Below are positions 51,823-60,070 of a DNA stretch of 64,000 bases, piece by piece. The stretch lies in NCBI RefSeq assembly GCF_002210225.1, contig NZ_MWUJ01000015.1, positions 24,731 to 88,730 of the forward strand, given 5' to 3'. The translations under genes and the position numbers were made by a program. How positions within the stretch are numbered: position 1 is the first letter of the stretch; each line of letters starts with the position of its first letter. Below the pieces are notes generated by a model. That model did no database searches. It saw only the letters and a program-made list of their open reading frames with translations, and was not told where the DNA came from. The DNA comes from Geofilum rhodophaeum. GTDB lineage: Bacteria; Bacteroidota; Bacteroidia; Bacteroidales; Marinilabiliaceae.

Positions 51823-51835
51823 AACAACTGTTGTT
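51823..51835. promoter_or_regulatory. 13-bp palindrome between divergent sensor-regulator and dapD
   Basis: AACAAC-T-GTTGTT is a perfect inverted repeat, 37 bp upstream of the regulator's ATG in the 144-bp divergent region. It could be an operator, but short palindromes of this composition also arise by chance. Confidence 0.3.
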
Positions 51836-51930
51836 TTTTTTCCGGTATTTCCCAGCATCTTCCCTTATTTTTACAGGAACCAAACCTGTTTTTTTCTAAA
51901 TCTAAGTGTTGAACCAAACCTTTAAATTTT

Positions 51931-52737
51931 ATGCAAAAAGTAATTGAAGCAGCATGGGACGACCGCTCCCTGTTGGACAAGGAGGAAACCCGGGAGGCCA
52001 TTCGTAAGGTCATTGATGAACTGGACCGGGGCGTTTTGAGGGTGGCTGAGCCGGTGGGCGACCAGTGGCAGGTCAACGAGTGGGTAAAGAAGGCGGTGAT
52101 CCTGTATTTTCCCATGCAAAAAATGGAAACGATAGAATTGGGGCCCTTTGAGTTTCACGATAAAATGGCCTTGAAACGCAATTATAAGGAATTGGGCGTA
52201 CGTGTGGTACCTCATGCTGTGGCGCGCTATGGTGCCTATGTGGCCCGTGGGGTGGTGATGATGCCCTCTTATTTGAATATTGGCGCCTATGTGGATGAGG
52301 GCACTATGGTGGATACCTGGGCTACGGTAGGCAGTTGCGCTCAGGTGGGCAAGCACGTACACCTGAGTGGTGGTGTTGGTCTGGGTGGGGTACTGGAACC
52401 CTTGCAGGCGGCACCAGTCATTGTGGAGGACGGGGCCTTTATTGGGTCGCGTTGCATTGTGGTTGAGGGCTGCCGCATTGGTAAGGAGGCGGTTTTGGGT
52501 GCCAATGTGGTGCTTACCGGTTCCACCAAAATTATTGATGTAAGCGGGAGCGAGCCTGTGGAGTACAAAGGTTTTGTGCCGCCACGTTCGGTGGTGATTC
52601 CGGGCAGTTATACCAAGCAGTTTCCGGCTGGTGCTTACCAGGTGCCTGCGGCGCTGATTATAGGACAGCGGAAGGCTTCTACCGATTTAAAAACTTCGTT
52701 GAACGACGCGCTGCGCGATTTTGGTGTAGCGGTATAA
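51931..52737 (+). CDS. dapD: 2,3,4,5-tetrahydropyridine-2,6-dicarboxylate N-succinyltransferase
   Basis: Acyltransferase of the succinylase branch of lysine/diaminopimelate synthesis, 268 aa. The left-handed beta-helix hexapeptide repeats run from about residue 95 to 215 (ARGVVMMPSYLNIGAYVDEG, TWATVGSCAQVGKHVHLSGG, VGLGGVLEPLQAAPVIVEDG). The block MVDTWATVGSCAQVG and the preceding acidic residues form the succinyl-CoA and substrate site. The N-terminal helical domain (QKVIEAAWDDRSLL) is DapD-specific. It is divergent from the sensor-regulator and 10 bp ahead of a thioesterase gene with which it is probably co-transcribed. Confidence 0.95.
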   Translation: MQKVIEAAWDDRSLLDKEETREAIRKVIDELDRGVLRVAEPVGDQWQVNEWVKKAVILYFPMQKMETIELGPFEFHDKMALKRNYKELGVRVVPHAVARYGAYVARGVVMMPSYLNIGAYVDEGTMVDTWATVGSCAQVGKHVHLSGGVGLGGVLEPLQAAPVIVEDGAFIGSRCIVVEGCRIGKEAVLGANVVLTGSTKIIDVSGSEPVEYKGFVPPRSVVIPGSYTKQFPAGAYQVPAALIIGQRKASTDLKTSLNDALRDFGVAV

Positions 52738-52747
52738 TTTTTTACTT

Positions 52748-53191
52748 ATGGCTCTGGAAGAGTTCTATCACGCTACGCCCATTCAAATTCGCTTTAACGA
52801 TGTGGATGGTTTTGGGCACGTGAACAATACCATTATTCAGGAATATTTTGATATTGGCCGGGTGCACTACCTGCGGGAGGCTTTTGGCGGGGAGCTGTGG
52901 AAGAACGATAAGGTGGTGCTGATCGTTTCCATTAAAACCGATTTTTTTAAGCAAACCCTGCCCGATGATCAGGTACGTGTGCTCACGCGGGTGTATCACC
53001 TGGGCGGGAAGAGTCTGCGCATGCTGCAGTGGCTGGTGAAGGAGGGGGATGCGGAACCCACGGCGACTTGTGATTCGGTGATGGCGGGCTACGACCAGGC
53101 CAGCCAGTCGGGTATGGTCATCCCGGACGACTGGCGCAGGGATTTTGACCGTATGGAGAAGGGGCGACTTATTCCAGGTACAGCTCTATGA
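52748..53191 (+). CDS. Hotdog-fold acyl-CoA thioesterase
   Basis: 4HBT-type thioesterase of 147 aa, expected to hydrolyse acyl-CoA thioesters in the cytoplasm. The family start IQIRFNDVDGFGHVNNTIIQ holds the conserved Asp (nucleophile or base, residue 17-19) and the GHVNN motif; the central helix follows (EYFDIGRVHYLREAFG). Substrate range cannot be told. It starts 10 bp after dapD, and its last 23 bp overlap the 3' end of the convergent rimM gene. Confidence 0.88.
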   Translation: MALEEFYHATPIQIRFNDVDGFGHVNNTIIQEYFDIGRVHYLREAFGGELWKNDKVVLIVSIKTDFFKQTLPDDQVRVLTRVYHLGGKSLRMLQWLVKEGDAEPTATCDSVMAGYDQASQSGMVIPDDWRRDFDRMEKGRLIPGTAL

Positions 53192-53702
53192 GTCCCTCAG
53201 GCAGCTGCATGGTGAGTTCGCGTTTTTTCCAGTCGATGTGGACAATGAAGTCTTCCTGCAGGGGAATGAGCACCTCTTTTTCGTTGATGAGCAGCTCTAT
53301 CAGGGGATTGTTTTGAATCTCGATCACGGCTTGAATTTTACCCAGACTGCCGCGGCGCTGCTCGCTTACCTGAAAGCCGGTGAGGAGATTCAGGGAGCGT
53401 TTTTCTTCCTGAGGTGCTTCGCCCAAATCTTCCGCTGCGATATAAACCGCAGTGCCTTGCAGCTGTCTGGCCTGTTCCTGACCGTTGATGCGGTCGAGCA
53501 GTACCAGTAGGTCGTTGCTGTGTCGGTAGCGCAGGGCTTTTACTTCAAAGGGGACCAGTCCCCCATGGAGCTCCAGAAAAATAAAGTCGGGAGCGGGTTC
53601 ATAGTTCTCCCATTGGGCAAGCATGCGTATGAGCACTTCTCCGTCCACGCCGTGTGGTTTGGCCACCTGGCCCAAATGTATTTGTTGGTCTTTGTCGATC
53701 AT
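53169..53702 (-). CDS. rimM: Ribosome maturation factor RimM
   Basis: 30S subunit assembly factor that binds ribosomal protein S19 and the 16S 3' head domain, 177 aa. The N-terminal RimM barrel has the signature HLGQVAKPHGVDGEVLIRML (residues ~8-27). The C-terminal PRC barrel (LTGFQVSEQRRGSLGKIQAV, IPLQEDFIVHIDWKKREL) covers ~95-175. It is the second gene after rpsP, the order found in many bacteria, though a strong terminator separates the two. It overlaps the convergent thioesterase gene by 23 bp. Confidence 0.95.
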   Translation of the reverse strand: MIDKDQQIHLGQVAKPHGVDGEVLIRMLAQWENYEPAPDFIFLELHGGLVPFEVKALRYRHSNDLLVLLDRINGQEQARQLQGTAVYIAAEDLGEAPQEEKRSLNLLTGFQVSEQRRGSLGKIQAVIEIQNNPLIELLINEKEVLIPLQEDFIVHIDWKKRELTMQLPEGLIELYLE

Positions 53703-53720
53703 AGCGGCATAAATGTATAA

Positions 53721-53751
53721 AAAAACCCGTCTGTTGGCCAGACGGGTTTTT
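53721..53751. terminator. Terminator between rpsP and rimM
   Basis: AAAAACCCGTCTG / CAGACGGGTTTTT, a perfect 13-bp repeat with a TTGGC loop and flanking A/T tracts. On the minus strand it would terminate rpsP before rimM, so read-through sets the S16:RimM ratio. Confidence 0.9.
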
Positions 53752-53779
53752 AAATTTTATGAAGAATGACTGGGCCTTG

Positions 53780-54337
53780 CTATTCAGCCTGCGGTTCTTC
53801 TGCTGCACCTTCTTCAGCGGCTTCTTCTGGAGCCTCTTCAGTGGCTTCAGCATTGGCAGCTTCGGCTTCGGCAGCCAGCTCAGCGTTTTTCTTGGCAATT
53901 TTCTCGGCTCTTTCGGCGTTGATTTTTGCTTCTTGTTCCAAACGCTCTTTTTTGCTCATTGCTTTTTGTCCCGCCAGCTGGTCTTTCTTCTCCTGGATCT
54001 TGGCTTCTTTTTCCTCCATCCACTTGTTGAAACGACGCTCTGCTTCGGCTTCGTCAAAAGCTCCTTTTTTTACGCCTTCGAGCAGGTGCTTCTTCATCAT
54101 AACACCTTTGTAGCTCAAAATTGCACGGGCTGTGTCGGTAGGTTGGGCGCCCTGGCCAAGCCATGTTAAGGCTTTATCAACATTAAGGTCAATAGTAGCA
54201 GGATTCGTGTTGGGATTGTAAGAACCAATCCTTTCAATGTACCTGCCATCTCGTGGCGCCCTGCTGTCAGCTACCACAATGTGGTAGTAAGCATACCTTT
54301 TGCGTCCGTGTCTTGTTAATCTAATTTTTACGGGCAT
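53780..54337 (-). CDS. rpsP: 30S ribosomal protein S16 with long C-terminal extension
   Basis: Small-subunit protein S16; the conserved core is residues ~1-85 ([55 protein letters not shown]). The total of 185 aa is about twice the enterobacterial length, because of a charged, Ala/Glu/Lys-rich tail from ~90 onward that is predicted to be helical or coiled and ends in repeated EEA units. Extended S16 tails are common in Bacteroidota, but their role is unknown. A consensus promoter lies 45 bp upstream, and rimM follows beyond a terminator. Confidence 0.95.
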   Translation of the reverse strand: MPVKIRLTRHGRKRYAYYHIVVADSRAPRDGRYIERIGSYNPNTNPATIDLNVDKALTWLGQGAQPTDTARAILSYKGVMMKKHLLEGVKKGAFDEAEAERRFNKWMEEKEAKIQEKKDQLAGQKAMSKKERLEQEAKINAERAEKIAKKNAELAAEAEAANAEATEEAPEEAAEEGAAEEPQAE

Positions 54338-54381
54338 GTTAAATAAATTTCAATTAATACAACCTACTTTTTTAGCGACTG

Positions 54382-54411
54382 CAAAGATAGCTGCTTTTTC
54401 ACTACTGCAAA
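54382..54411 (-). promoter_or_regulatory. rpsP promoter
   Basis: On the minus strand TATCTTTG (54389-54382) fully matches TAnnTTTG and TTTG (54411-54408) lies 18 nt upstream. Transcription would start near 54375, about 38 nt before the rpsP ATG. Confidence 0.65.
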
Positions 54412-54593
54412 AGCTTTTAGTGAAAATGTTGTTGGTGGGGCCGTTTGTGCACGATGGTACAATAATGTCGGTTTTTACTTTTATTAAGGCTGTTTTGGAG
54501 GATTAATGTGTGTTTATTATTGTAGTTGTGGTCTGAGTTTGCTGTTCTGTGCGATTTATTGCGATTTGTTTGGATGATTTTTTTTAAAGGGTG

Positions 54594-54627
54594 GTTGTAC
54601 TATTGTATCTGATTTTATGTATTTTTG
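54594..54627 (+). promoter_or_regulatory. Possible promoter of the AraC-family regulator; rest of the 54338-54659 gap
   Basis: TATTTTTG (54620-54627) matches TAnnTTTG; GTTG (54594-54597) at 22 nt is a weak -33. The 322-bp gap between rpsP and the AraC gene otherwise holds the rpsP promoter and AT-rich sequence with no gene or clear RNA structure that I can see. Confidence 0.4.
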
Positions 54628-54659
54628 TTAAAATTTGTTGCCTTTTAATCTGTTGTGCT

Positions 54660-55562
54660 ATGCAAGATGTTGTGATGACACCGGTTCGGGATTCGATTCA
54701 CCGGGAGATTACCCCGCTGAATGAGGACGATTGTTTTTTGGTCTTTGACCGCCAGCGCTCCCTGTTTACTTATCCCATTCATTTTCACCCCGAGTACGAA
54801 ATTAATTTTATTGCCAATGCGCGCGGGGCGCGACGGGTGGTGGGCGATTCGATTGAGGAGATTGATGATTATGAGTTGGTGATGGTGGGGCCCAATCTTT
54901 ACCACGGTTGGGAAAACTTCAGGAATACCGGTAAGGCGTTGTTGCACGAAATTACCATCCAATTTCCAAGAGATATTTTTGGGGACTCTTTGATCGCTAA
55001 GAATATGCTCAAACCCATCAGGGATTTGTTGAACAATGCCCAGCGTGGCCTTTCCTTTTCTAAGGAAACGGCCCGGCAAATAGAGGGGCGTTTGACTTCG
55101 CTGAGTCAGAAACGGGGCTTTGACTCCTTTATTGAGTTTCAGTCGTTGTTGTACGACCTGGCTACTTCGCGCGGTCAGCGTTTGCTCACGAATTTATCTT
55201 TCCAGCACAGCAACGATTTTCACAACAGTGAGCGCATCGAGAAGATTTACAACTATGTGCGTGCCAATTTCAGTAAAAAAATTATGCTGGAAGAGGCGGC
55301 TGCCTTGCTGAATATGTCGGTGGTCTCTTTCAGTCGCCTCATTAAGCAGCGAACAGGGAAATCTTTTATCGAATTTGTGAATGAGATGCGCCTGGGTTAT
55401 GCTACGCGGCTGTTGATTGAAAGCAATAAGAGTGTTTCGGAAATTTGTTACGAATGTGGGTTCAACAATATTTCCAATTTTAACCGCACTTTTAAGAAGA
55501 AGCAAAAATGCACGCCCAGCGAGTTTCGCATGAACTTTAACGGGACAAAAAATGTGTTTTAG
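54660..55562 (+). CDS. AraC-family transcriptional regulator with cupin sensor domain
   Basis: DNA-binding regulator of 300 aa. The N-terminal cupin-like ligand domain (~20-130) has TYPIHFHPEYEINFIANARG, with the histidines typical of sugar-binding AraC proteins. The C-terminal AraC HTH pair spans ~205-295: a first helix-turn-helix at KIMLEEAAALLNMSVVSFSR and the second at NKSVSEICYECGFNNISNFN, ending in the family's FRTF-type block (NRTFKKKQKCTPSEFR). The ATG at 54660 is chosen; an in-frame ATG at 54591 would add a hydrophobic, Cys-rich stretch from the promoter zone. Ligand and targets are unknown; no metabolic gene is adjacent. Confidence 0.88.
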   Translation: MQDVVMTPVRDSIHREITPLNEDDCFLVFDRQRSLFTYPIHFHPEYEINFIANARGARRVVGDSIEEIDDYELVMVGPNLYHGWENFRNTGKALLHEITIQFPRDIFGDSLIAKNMLKPIRDLLNNAQRGLSFSKETARQIEGRLTSLSQKRGFDSFIEFQSLLYDLATSRGQRLLTNLSFQHSNDFHNSERIEKIYNYVRANFSKKIMLEEAAALLNMSVVSFSRLIKQRTGKSFIEFVNEMRLGYATRLLIESNKSVSEICYECGFNNISNFNRTFKKKQKCTPSEFRMNFNGTKNVF

Positions 55563-55568
55563 ACGACA

Positions 55569-55811
55569 TTAAATCGAAAGCAGGTCGTTTTTCTTTTCTT
55601 CAAATTCGGCACGGTCGATTTCGCCTTTGGCGTAGCGCTCTTTTAATATGTCGAGGGCCGAACGGGGTGGTGCGGCCAGGGTGTCGTTGACGCCCTTGCC
55701 GGCGGCCAGTGCAAGGAGGCCCAGCAGGGGCGCCGCCAGATACCAGCCCCATCCCAGTTTCCAGATGGTGCTTGTTTTTTTATCGCTCTGTTTTTTTTCT
55801 TCGCTGGTCAT
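55569..55811 (-). CDS. Small SHOCT-domain membrane protein
   Basis: Protein of 80 aa. A charged N-terminus (MTSEEKKQSDKKTST) precedes one transmembrane helix (~17-40; LGWGWYLAAPLLGLLALAAG), and a SHOCT (short C-terminal) domain follows (~50-78; ALDILKERYAKGEIDRAEFE). SHOCT motifs are thought to mediate oligomerisation or nucleic-acid contact. It lies 77 bp after the SpmAB-like gene in the same direction, and its stop is 6 bp from that of the convergent AraC gene. Function unknown. Confidence 0.82.
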   Translation of the reverse strand: MTSEEKKQSDKKTSTIWKLGWGWYLAAPLLGLLALAAGKGVNDTLAAPPRSALDILKERYAKGEIDRAEFEEKKNDLLSI

Positions 55812-55862
55812 GGTCTTCTTTTTTAGGATTGTCCTTTAAAGTTAAGCAAAGACGCGCAGAAT

Positions 55863-55875
55863 GTAAAGTCTTTAC
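55863..55875. promoter_or_regulatory. 13-bp palindrome upstream of the SHOCT gene
   Basis: GTAAAG-T-CTTTAC is a perfect inverted repeat in the 77-bp space between the SpmAB-like and SHOCT genes. It might be an operator; no consensus promoter is visible around it. Confidence 0.3.
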
Positions 55876-55888
55876 GCAATGAAGCGCC

Positions 55889-57121
55889 CTAGGCGAAGAA
55901 GAGGTAGCCCAGTAAGATGGCGGCGACAATGCCTGTAAAATCGGCTATGAGTCCACACCCCACGGCATGCCGGGTCCTGCGGATGCCCACCGAACCAAAA
56001 TAGACGGCGATGATGTAGAAGGTGGTGTCGGTAGCGCCTTGTACGGTGGAGGCGAGACGGCCTGCAAAGGAGTCGACCCCAAAGGTCTCCAGGGCATCGA
56101 TCATCATGCCGCGTGCTCCGCTGCCGCTCAGGGGTTTCATCAGGGCGGTGGGCAGGGCATCTACAAAACGGGTATCAACGCCCAGATGGGCGAAGAACCA
56201 GGCTACCCCGTCGATGAGGTAGTCCATGGCCCCCGAGGCCCGGAATACGCCAATGGCTACCAGAATGGCGATGAGGTAGGGGATGATTTTTATGGCGATG
56301 CCAAAACCTTCTTTGCCGCCTTCTACAAAGGCTTCGTAAACATTTACTTTTTTCAGCATGGCCCGTACGATAAACAGGGTGATGAAGCCGAAGAGGGTGA
56401 GGTTGGCTATGAGCAGGGAGACGACCTGCAGCTGATCGCGCTCGAGTTGCGAGAGGCCCCAAATGAGGGCGCCGACTGCTGCTGTTAAGCCTCCCAGGTA
56501 ACTCAGGATGACTTTGTCGTACAGTTTGATGCCCTGCACCAGGGAGACGGTGAGCACGCCGGCCAGGGTGGAGAAGAAGGTGGCCAGGAGGATGGGCAGG
56601 AAGATGTCGGCGGGATTGGCGGCTCCAAACTGGGCGCGGTACACCATAATGGAGATGGGGATGATGGTGAGTCCCGAGGTGTTGAGCACCAGAAACATGA
56701 TTTGGGGATTGGAGGCCGACTCCTTATGGGGATTTACGGTCTGCATTTCTTTCATGGCCTTTAAACCCATGGGGGTGGCGGCATTGTCGAGCCCCAGCAT
56801 GTTGGCGGCCAGGTTCATCATCATGGAGCCGTAGGCCGGATGGTTCTTGGGCAAATCGGGAAAAAGCCGGTTGAAAAAGGGGCCTATGGCGCGGGTCATC
56901 AATTGAATCATGCCGCCTTTTTCGGCTATTTTCATGAAGCCCAGCCAAAGGGTGAGTACACCGGTGAGGCCCAGTGAAATTTCAAAGCCGGTGCGGGCGT
57001 AGTCGAAGGTGGCGTTGACCAAATTCGGAAAGATTTCCAGATCCTGCAAAAAGAGCAGGCGCAAGAGGGCTACCACAAAGGCGATGAGAAAAAAGGCGAT
57101 CCAGATGTAGTTGAGTACCAT
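55889..57121 (-). CDS. Nucleoside-recognition/Gate-domain membrane protein (SpmA-SpmB fusion)
   Basis: Polytopic inner-membrane protein of 410 aa formed by the fusion of two Gate-domain units known as spore maturation proteins A and B. The SpmA-like half has MMMNLAANMLGLDNAATPMG (~residues 102-121) and LVLNTSGLTIIPISI. The SpmB-like half starts near 230, with FVEGGKEGFGIAIKIIPYLI and the conserved ALMKPLSGSGARGMMIDAL (~335-353). Non-sporulating Bacteroidota keep this fusion, so the role is not sporulation; transport of a small solute is suspected. It lies 27 bp after the FMN-binding protein gene in a probable dnaG-led operon. Confidence 0.88.
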   Translation of the reverse strand: MVLNYIWIAFFLIAFVVALLRLLFLQDLEIFPNLVNATFDYARTGFEISLGLTGVLTLWLGFMKIAEKGGMIQLMTRAIGPFFNRLFPDLPKNHPAYGSMMMNLAANMLGLDNAATPMGLKAMKEMQTVNPHKESASNPQIMFLVLNTSGLTIIPISIMVYRAQFGAANPADIFLPILLATFFSTLAGVLTVSLVQGIKLYDKVILSYLGGLTAAVGALIWGLSQLERDQLQVVSLLIANLTLFGFITLFIVRAMLKKVNVYEAFVEGGKEGFGIAIKIIPYLIAILVAIGVFRASGAMDYLIDGVAWFFAHLGVDTRFVDALPTALMKPLSGSGARGMMIDALETFGVDSFAGRLASTVQGATDTTFYIIAVYFGSVGIRRTRHAVGCGLIADFTGIVAAILLGYLFFA

Positions 57122-57148
57122 GGGACAGAGGTTTTTGTCGGTCCACCC

Positions 57149-57634
57149 TTATTGGGGCTTGTATCTTTCGTGGGGGGCGCCAAACTCCTTGCAAGAGATG
57201 TCGTCTACGGCTACTTTCCAAATTTTTACGTTGCGCACGGCCGGGTCGCTGTAGCTGAAGGTCTTGTCGCTGTATTGCCGCATGATGATGTTCAGGGCTT
57301 TGCGTTTTTCGTCCATGTCGTCCACAAAAGCCACCCGGCCAAAGGCGACTACACTCTTCGATTTCATGCGGTAGCTGCAGGCTACTTCGGGATGCTGAAA
57401 GGCCAGGGCGTGGTCGGTACTGAAGGTGACGCAGATGTCGGCCTTTTGTTCCAGGGCCCGTATCACGCGCCCTTCGGGGGCGCTGTGCAAATAGATTACG
57501 CCTTCTTCATAACCAAAATTCATGGGCAGTACGTAGGGCTGGTTTTCGGGGGTGACGACCCCTATAAAACAGATGTCGCATTTGCGAATGATGGCTTCAA
57601 TGGTGGCCTGGTCGGTATGACTTACGGTCTTCAT
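57149..57634 (-). CDS. Pyridoxamine 5'-phosphate oxidase-related FMN-binding protein
   Basis: Split-barrel flavoprotein of 161 aa. Family blocks are IIRKCDICFIGVVTPENQPY, VLPMNFGYEEGVIYLHSAPE (FMN phosphate and dimer contact), GRVIRALEQKADICVTF and YRMKSKSVVAFGRVAFVDD. Homologues are often annotated as nitroimidazole-resistance (NimA-like) or heme-utilisation proteins; the natural substrate is unknown. It starts 15 bp after the dnaG stop and precedes the SpmAB-like gene by 27 bp, so it is probably co-transcribed with both. Confidence 0.88.
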   Translation of the reverse strand: MKTVSHTDQATIEAIIRKCDICFIGVVTPENQPYVLPMNFGYEEGVIYLHSAPEGRVIRALEQKADICVTFSTDHALAFQHPEVACSYRMKSKSVVAFGRVAFVDDMDEKRKALNIIMRQYSDKTFSYSDPAVRNVKIWKVAVDDISCKEFGAPHERYKPQ

Positions 57635-57649
57635 GCTTTACTTAACTTG

Positions 57650-59632
57650 TTATATGATGGTGCGTTCGCCGTGTTGTTGCGAAATTATTTTAAAGGCTTG
57701 TTGCAGCAGGGCCAGCTGCTGCATGAGTTCCAGCAGGTCGCTTTCGCGGCCCTGGTCCTGGGCTTCTTTGAGGGCTTGTCGGACTTCCTCCATGCGTATT
57801 TTTACCATTTTCCACTTGAGTTCGGTGACTACGCGGGGCACCAGGGCCGGCAGTACGTCCTCGTCTTTGTTCACTTGGCCGTATTTGTTGTGGATGCGAC
57901 TCAGGTGGTATTCGCGGGCAATGAGGTCGCTGGCCAGACTGCTGATGGCGGGATTGCTGTGCGACACGAAGAAGCGCTGGGCCTGGAAGCCGGCTTTCTG
58001 GTGTTGACTTTCATAGGCTTCGAGCATCTCGTTGTGCAGGGGGTTGCGGCTTTCGAGCTCGTCTTCGCGCAGGGCATGCACGATGTACTGGCCCACGGTC
58101 ATTTCTCGGGTCTCGCCTTCTGCCTCTACCGCGCCCAGGGGCTGCTCGCCGTATTTCAAGAGGAAGCGCAGCACTTCCCTTTCCTCGTTTTCGAGGGGAT
58201 TGTCGGTCAGTTCCGGCAGGGGCCTGGCCGAGTCGGCCGGCACCGCTGTGCTTGCCGGGGAGGCGGCCGGGGCGGTGGGTCCTCCCCCATAGCTGCCGGT
58301 GGGGCGCGGTCGTGCTTTCTCTTGTTGTTTCTTCTTGATTTTGCCGATTTCGGTGTAGAGCACGGGCTCGTCCACTTCCATCATGCGGCTGCATTCTTTT
58401 ACGTAGACTGAGCGGACGATGGGGTCGGGAATCACGGCAATGCTGCGGACGATGTCCTGAATGAGCTGGGCTTTTTTAATGGGGTCGCCTTCGGTGTCCT
58501 TCAAAAGGATGGAGGTCTTGAAGCGGATGAAGTCGGTTTCGTGTTCCTTGATGTATTCGAGCAGCTTTTCGCCACCCAGTTTTTTGGCAAAGGAGTCGGG
58601 GTCCTCTCCTTCGGGCAGCAGCAGTACTTTTACATTCATACCTTCTTCCAGCACCAGGTCGATTCCCCGCAAGGAGGCCTTTATGCCGGCGGCGTCGCCG
58701 TCGTATATGATGGTGATGTTGGGCGAAAAGCGGGCCATCAGCCGGATTTGGTCGACCGTCAGCGCGGTTCCGCTGGAGGCTACGACGTTGGTAATGCCGG
58801 CCTGGTGAAAGGAGAGCACATCGGTGTAGCCTTCTACGAGGTAGGTACGGTCTTGCCGCACCATTTCCTGCCGTGCCTGATAGATGCCGTAAAGGATGCG
58901 ACTTTTGTGGTAGATCTCCGACTCGGGGGAGTTCAGGTATTTGGCGGTTTTGGCATCGGTGCGCAGTACGCGTCCGCCAAAGGCGATGATGCGGCCGGAG
59001 AGACTGTGAATGGGGAAGATGACGCGTCCCCGGAAACGGTCGGCCTTGTAATCGTCGCGCACGATGCTGAGTCCTGTTTTCTCGAGGTAGGGCAGTTTGT
59101 AGCCCTGCTGTTGGGCCTGCCTGGTGAGGGCATCGCGCTGCTCGGGGGAGTAGCCCAGTTGAAATTTTTTGATGATGTCATCGCGAAAGCCCCGCTGCCG
59201 AAAGTAAGCCAGTCCCACCGACTGCCCTTCATCGCTCTCGTAGAGCATTTGGCTGAAATATTTGGCGGCATATTCGGTGACTACCAGCATGCTTTCCCGC
59301 TCGTTTTGCTGTTGAAGCTCCTGGGGCGTTGGCTCCTTTTCTTCGATGGGGATGTGGAATTTGCGACCGAGTACTTTAAGGGCGTCGACAAAGCTGATTT
59401 GTTCGTGCTCCATTAAAAAGTTGACGGCGTTGCCGCCCTTGCCGCAGCCAAAGCATTTGAATATGCCTTTGTGGGGCGATACGATGAAGGAGGGGGTTTT
59501 TTCGTTGTGAAAGGGACAGTTGCCAATGTAGTTGATGCCCCGGCGCTTGAGGTTCACAAATTCCGATATCACCTCGGTGATTTGGCTTTGTGCAGCTTCC
59601 ATTATCCGGTCAACAGTACCTGGGTCTATCAT
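57650..59632 (-). CDS. dnaG: DNA primase
   Basis: Synthesises RNA primers at the replication fork, 660 aa. The N-terminal CHC2 zinc finger has Cys39, His42, Cys60 and Cys63 (CPFHNEKTPSF and KCFGCGKGG). The core has RFRGRVIFPIHSLSGRIIAF, and the Toprim motif is LVEGYTDVLSFHQAG with the metal aspartates in IIYDGDAAGIKAS. A disordered, Pro/Ala-rich linker lies around residues 430-475 (PTGSYGGGPTAPAASPASTA), followed by the DnaB-binding helical C-terminal domain. A -7 element lies 42 bp upstream. It heads the cluster that includes the FMN-binding and SpmAB-like genes. Confidence 0.95.
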   Translation of the reverse strand: MIDPGTVDRIMEAAQSQITEVISEFVNLKRRGINYIGNCPFHNEKTPSFIVSPHKGIFKCFGCGKGGNAVNFLMEHEQISFVDALKVLGRKFHIPIEEKEPTPQELQQQNERESMLVVTEYAAKYFSQMLYESDEGQSVGLAYFRQRGFRDDIIKKFQLGYSPEQRDALTRQAQQQGYKLPYLEKTGLSIVRDDYKADRFRGRVIFPIHSLSGRIIAFGGRVLRTDAKTAKYLNSPESEIYHKSRILYGIYQARQEMVRQDRTYLVEGYTDVLSFHQAGITNVVASSGTALTVDQIRLMARFSPNITIIYDGDAAGIKASLRGIDLVLEEGMNVKVLLLPEGEDPDSFAKKLGGEKLLEYIKEHETDFIRFKTSILLKDTEGDPIKKAQLIQDIVRSIAVIPDPIVRSVYVKECSRMMEVDEPVLYTEIGKIKKKQQEKARPRPTGSYGGGPTAPAASPASTAVPADSARPLPELTDNPLENEEREVLRFLLKYGEQPLGAVEAEGETREMTVGQYIVHALREDELESRNPLHNEMLEAYESQHQKAGFQAQRFFVSHSNPAISSLASDLIAREYHLSRIHNKYGQVNKDEDVLPALVPRVVTELKWKMVKIRMEEVRQALKEAQDQGRESDLLELMQQLALLQQAFKIISQQHGERTII

Positions 59633-59673
59633 CTTTTTGCCTTCTGTGGAAATATTTTATATGGTGCGGGTCA

Positions 59674-59700
59674 CAAATTTAGTGAATTTCGCTAAGTTTG
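59674..59700. promoter_or_regulatory. Divergent -7 elements for dnaG and the TM2 gene
   Basis: TAAATTTG on the minus strand (59681-59674, for dnaG) and TAAGTTTG on the plus strand (59693-59700, for the TM2 gene) both match TAnnTTTG. Neither has a clear TTTG at the usual -33 spacing. Confidence 0.4.
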
Positions 59701-59731
59701 CTTTATTTTCTGACCTAAACACTATTTAATT

Positions 59732-60070
59732 ATGGAATCCAACAAAGTGGATTTGTTCATGGCTACCATGACCGACAAGTTTCCCAATGCTTACATGATG
59801 AGCATGCGTTCGCAACTCGAAAAATTGCCAGACGATAAATTTATTATGTTGCAGTCGATGAATTACCACAACCCGGTGATCATTTTGGTGATTTCAATCT
59901 TCCTCGGCTATTTGGGTATCGATCGCTTTATGCTGGGTCAAACCGGTTTGGGAGTGCTTAAGTTGGTGACTTGTGGGGGATTGGGTATATGGACCCTCAT
60001 CGATTGGTTTTTGGTGATGGGTGTGGCTAAGGAGCAGAACTTCCAGAAGTTTATGATGTATGCCCGTTAG
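59732..60070 (+). CDS. TM2-domain membrane protein
   Basis: Protein of 112 aa. A soluble N-terminal segment of about 45 residues precedes two transmembrane helices joined by the TM2 signature: VIILVISIFLGYLGIDRFML (with G-x-x-G-x-D-R-F) and GLGVLKLVTCGGLGIWTLID, ending in DWFLVM. TM2 proteins have no settled bacterial function. Its last 11 bp overlap the start of a DUF2752 gene, so the two are translationally coupled, a pairing that recurs in Bacteroidota. Confidence 0.9.
   Translation: MESNKVDLFMATMTDKFPNAYMMSMRSQLEKLPDDKFIMLQSMNYHNPVIILVISIFLGYLGIDRFMLGQTGLGVLKLVTCGGLGIWTLIDWFLVMGVAKEQNFQKFMMYAR

Noticed and set aside
54591..54659. Hydrophobic N-terminal extension on the AraC-type regulator
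   Set aside because: It spans the predicted -7 element and leader; the cupin domain begins shortly after the ATG at 54660.
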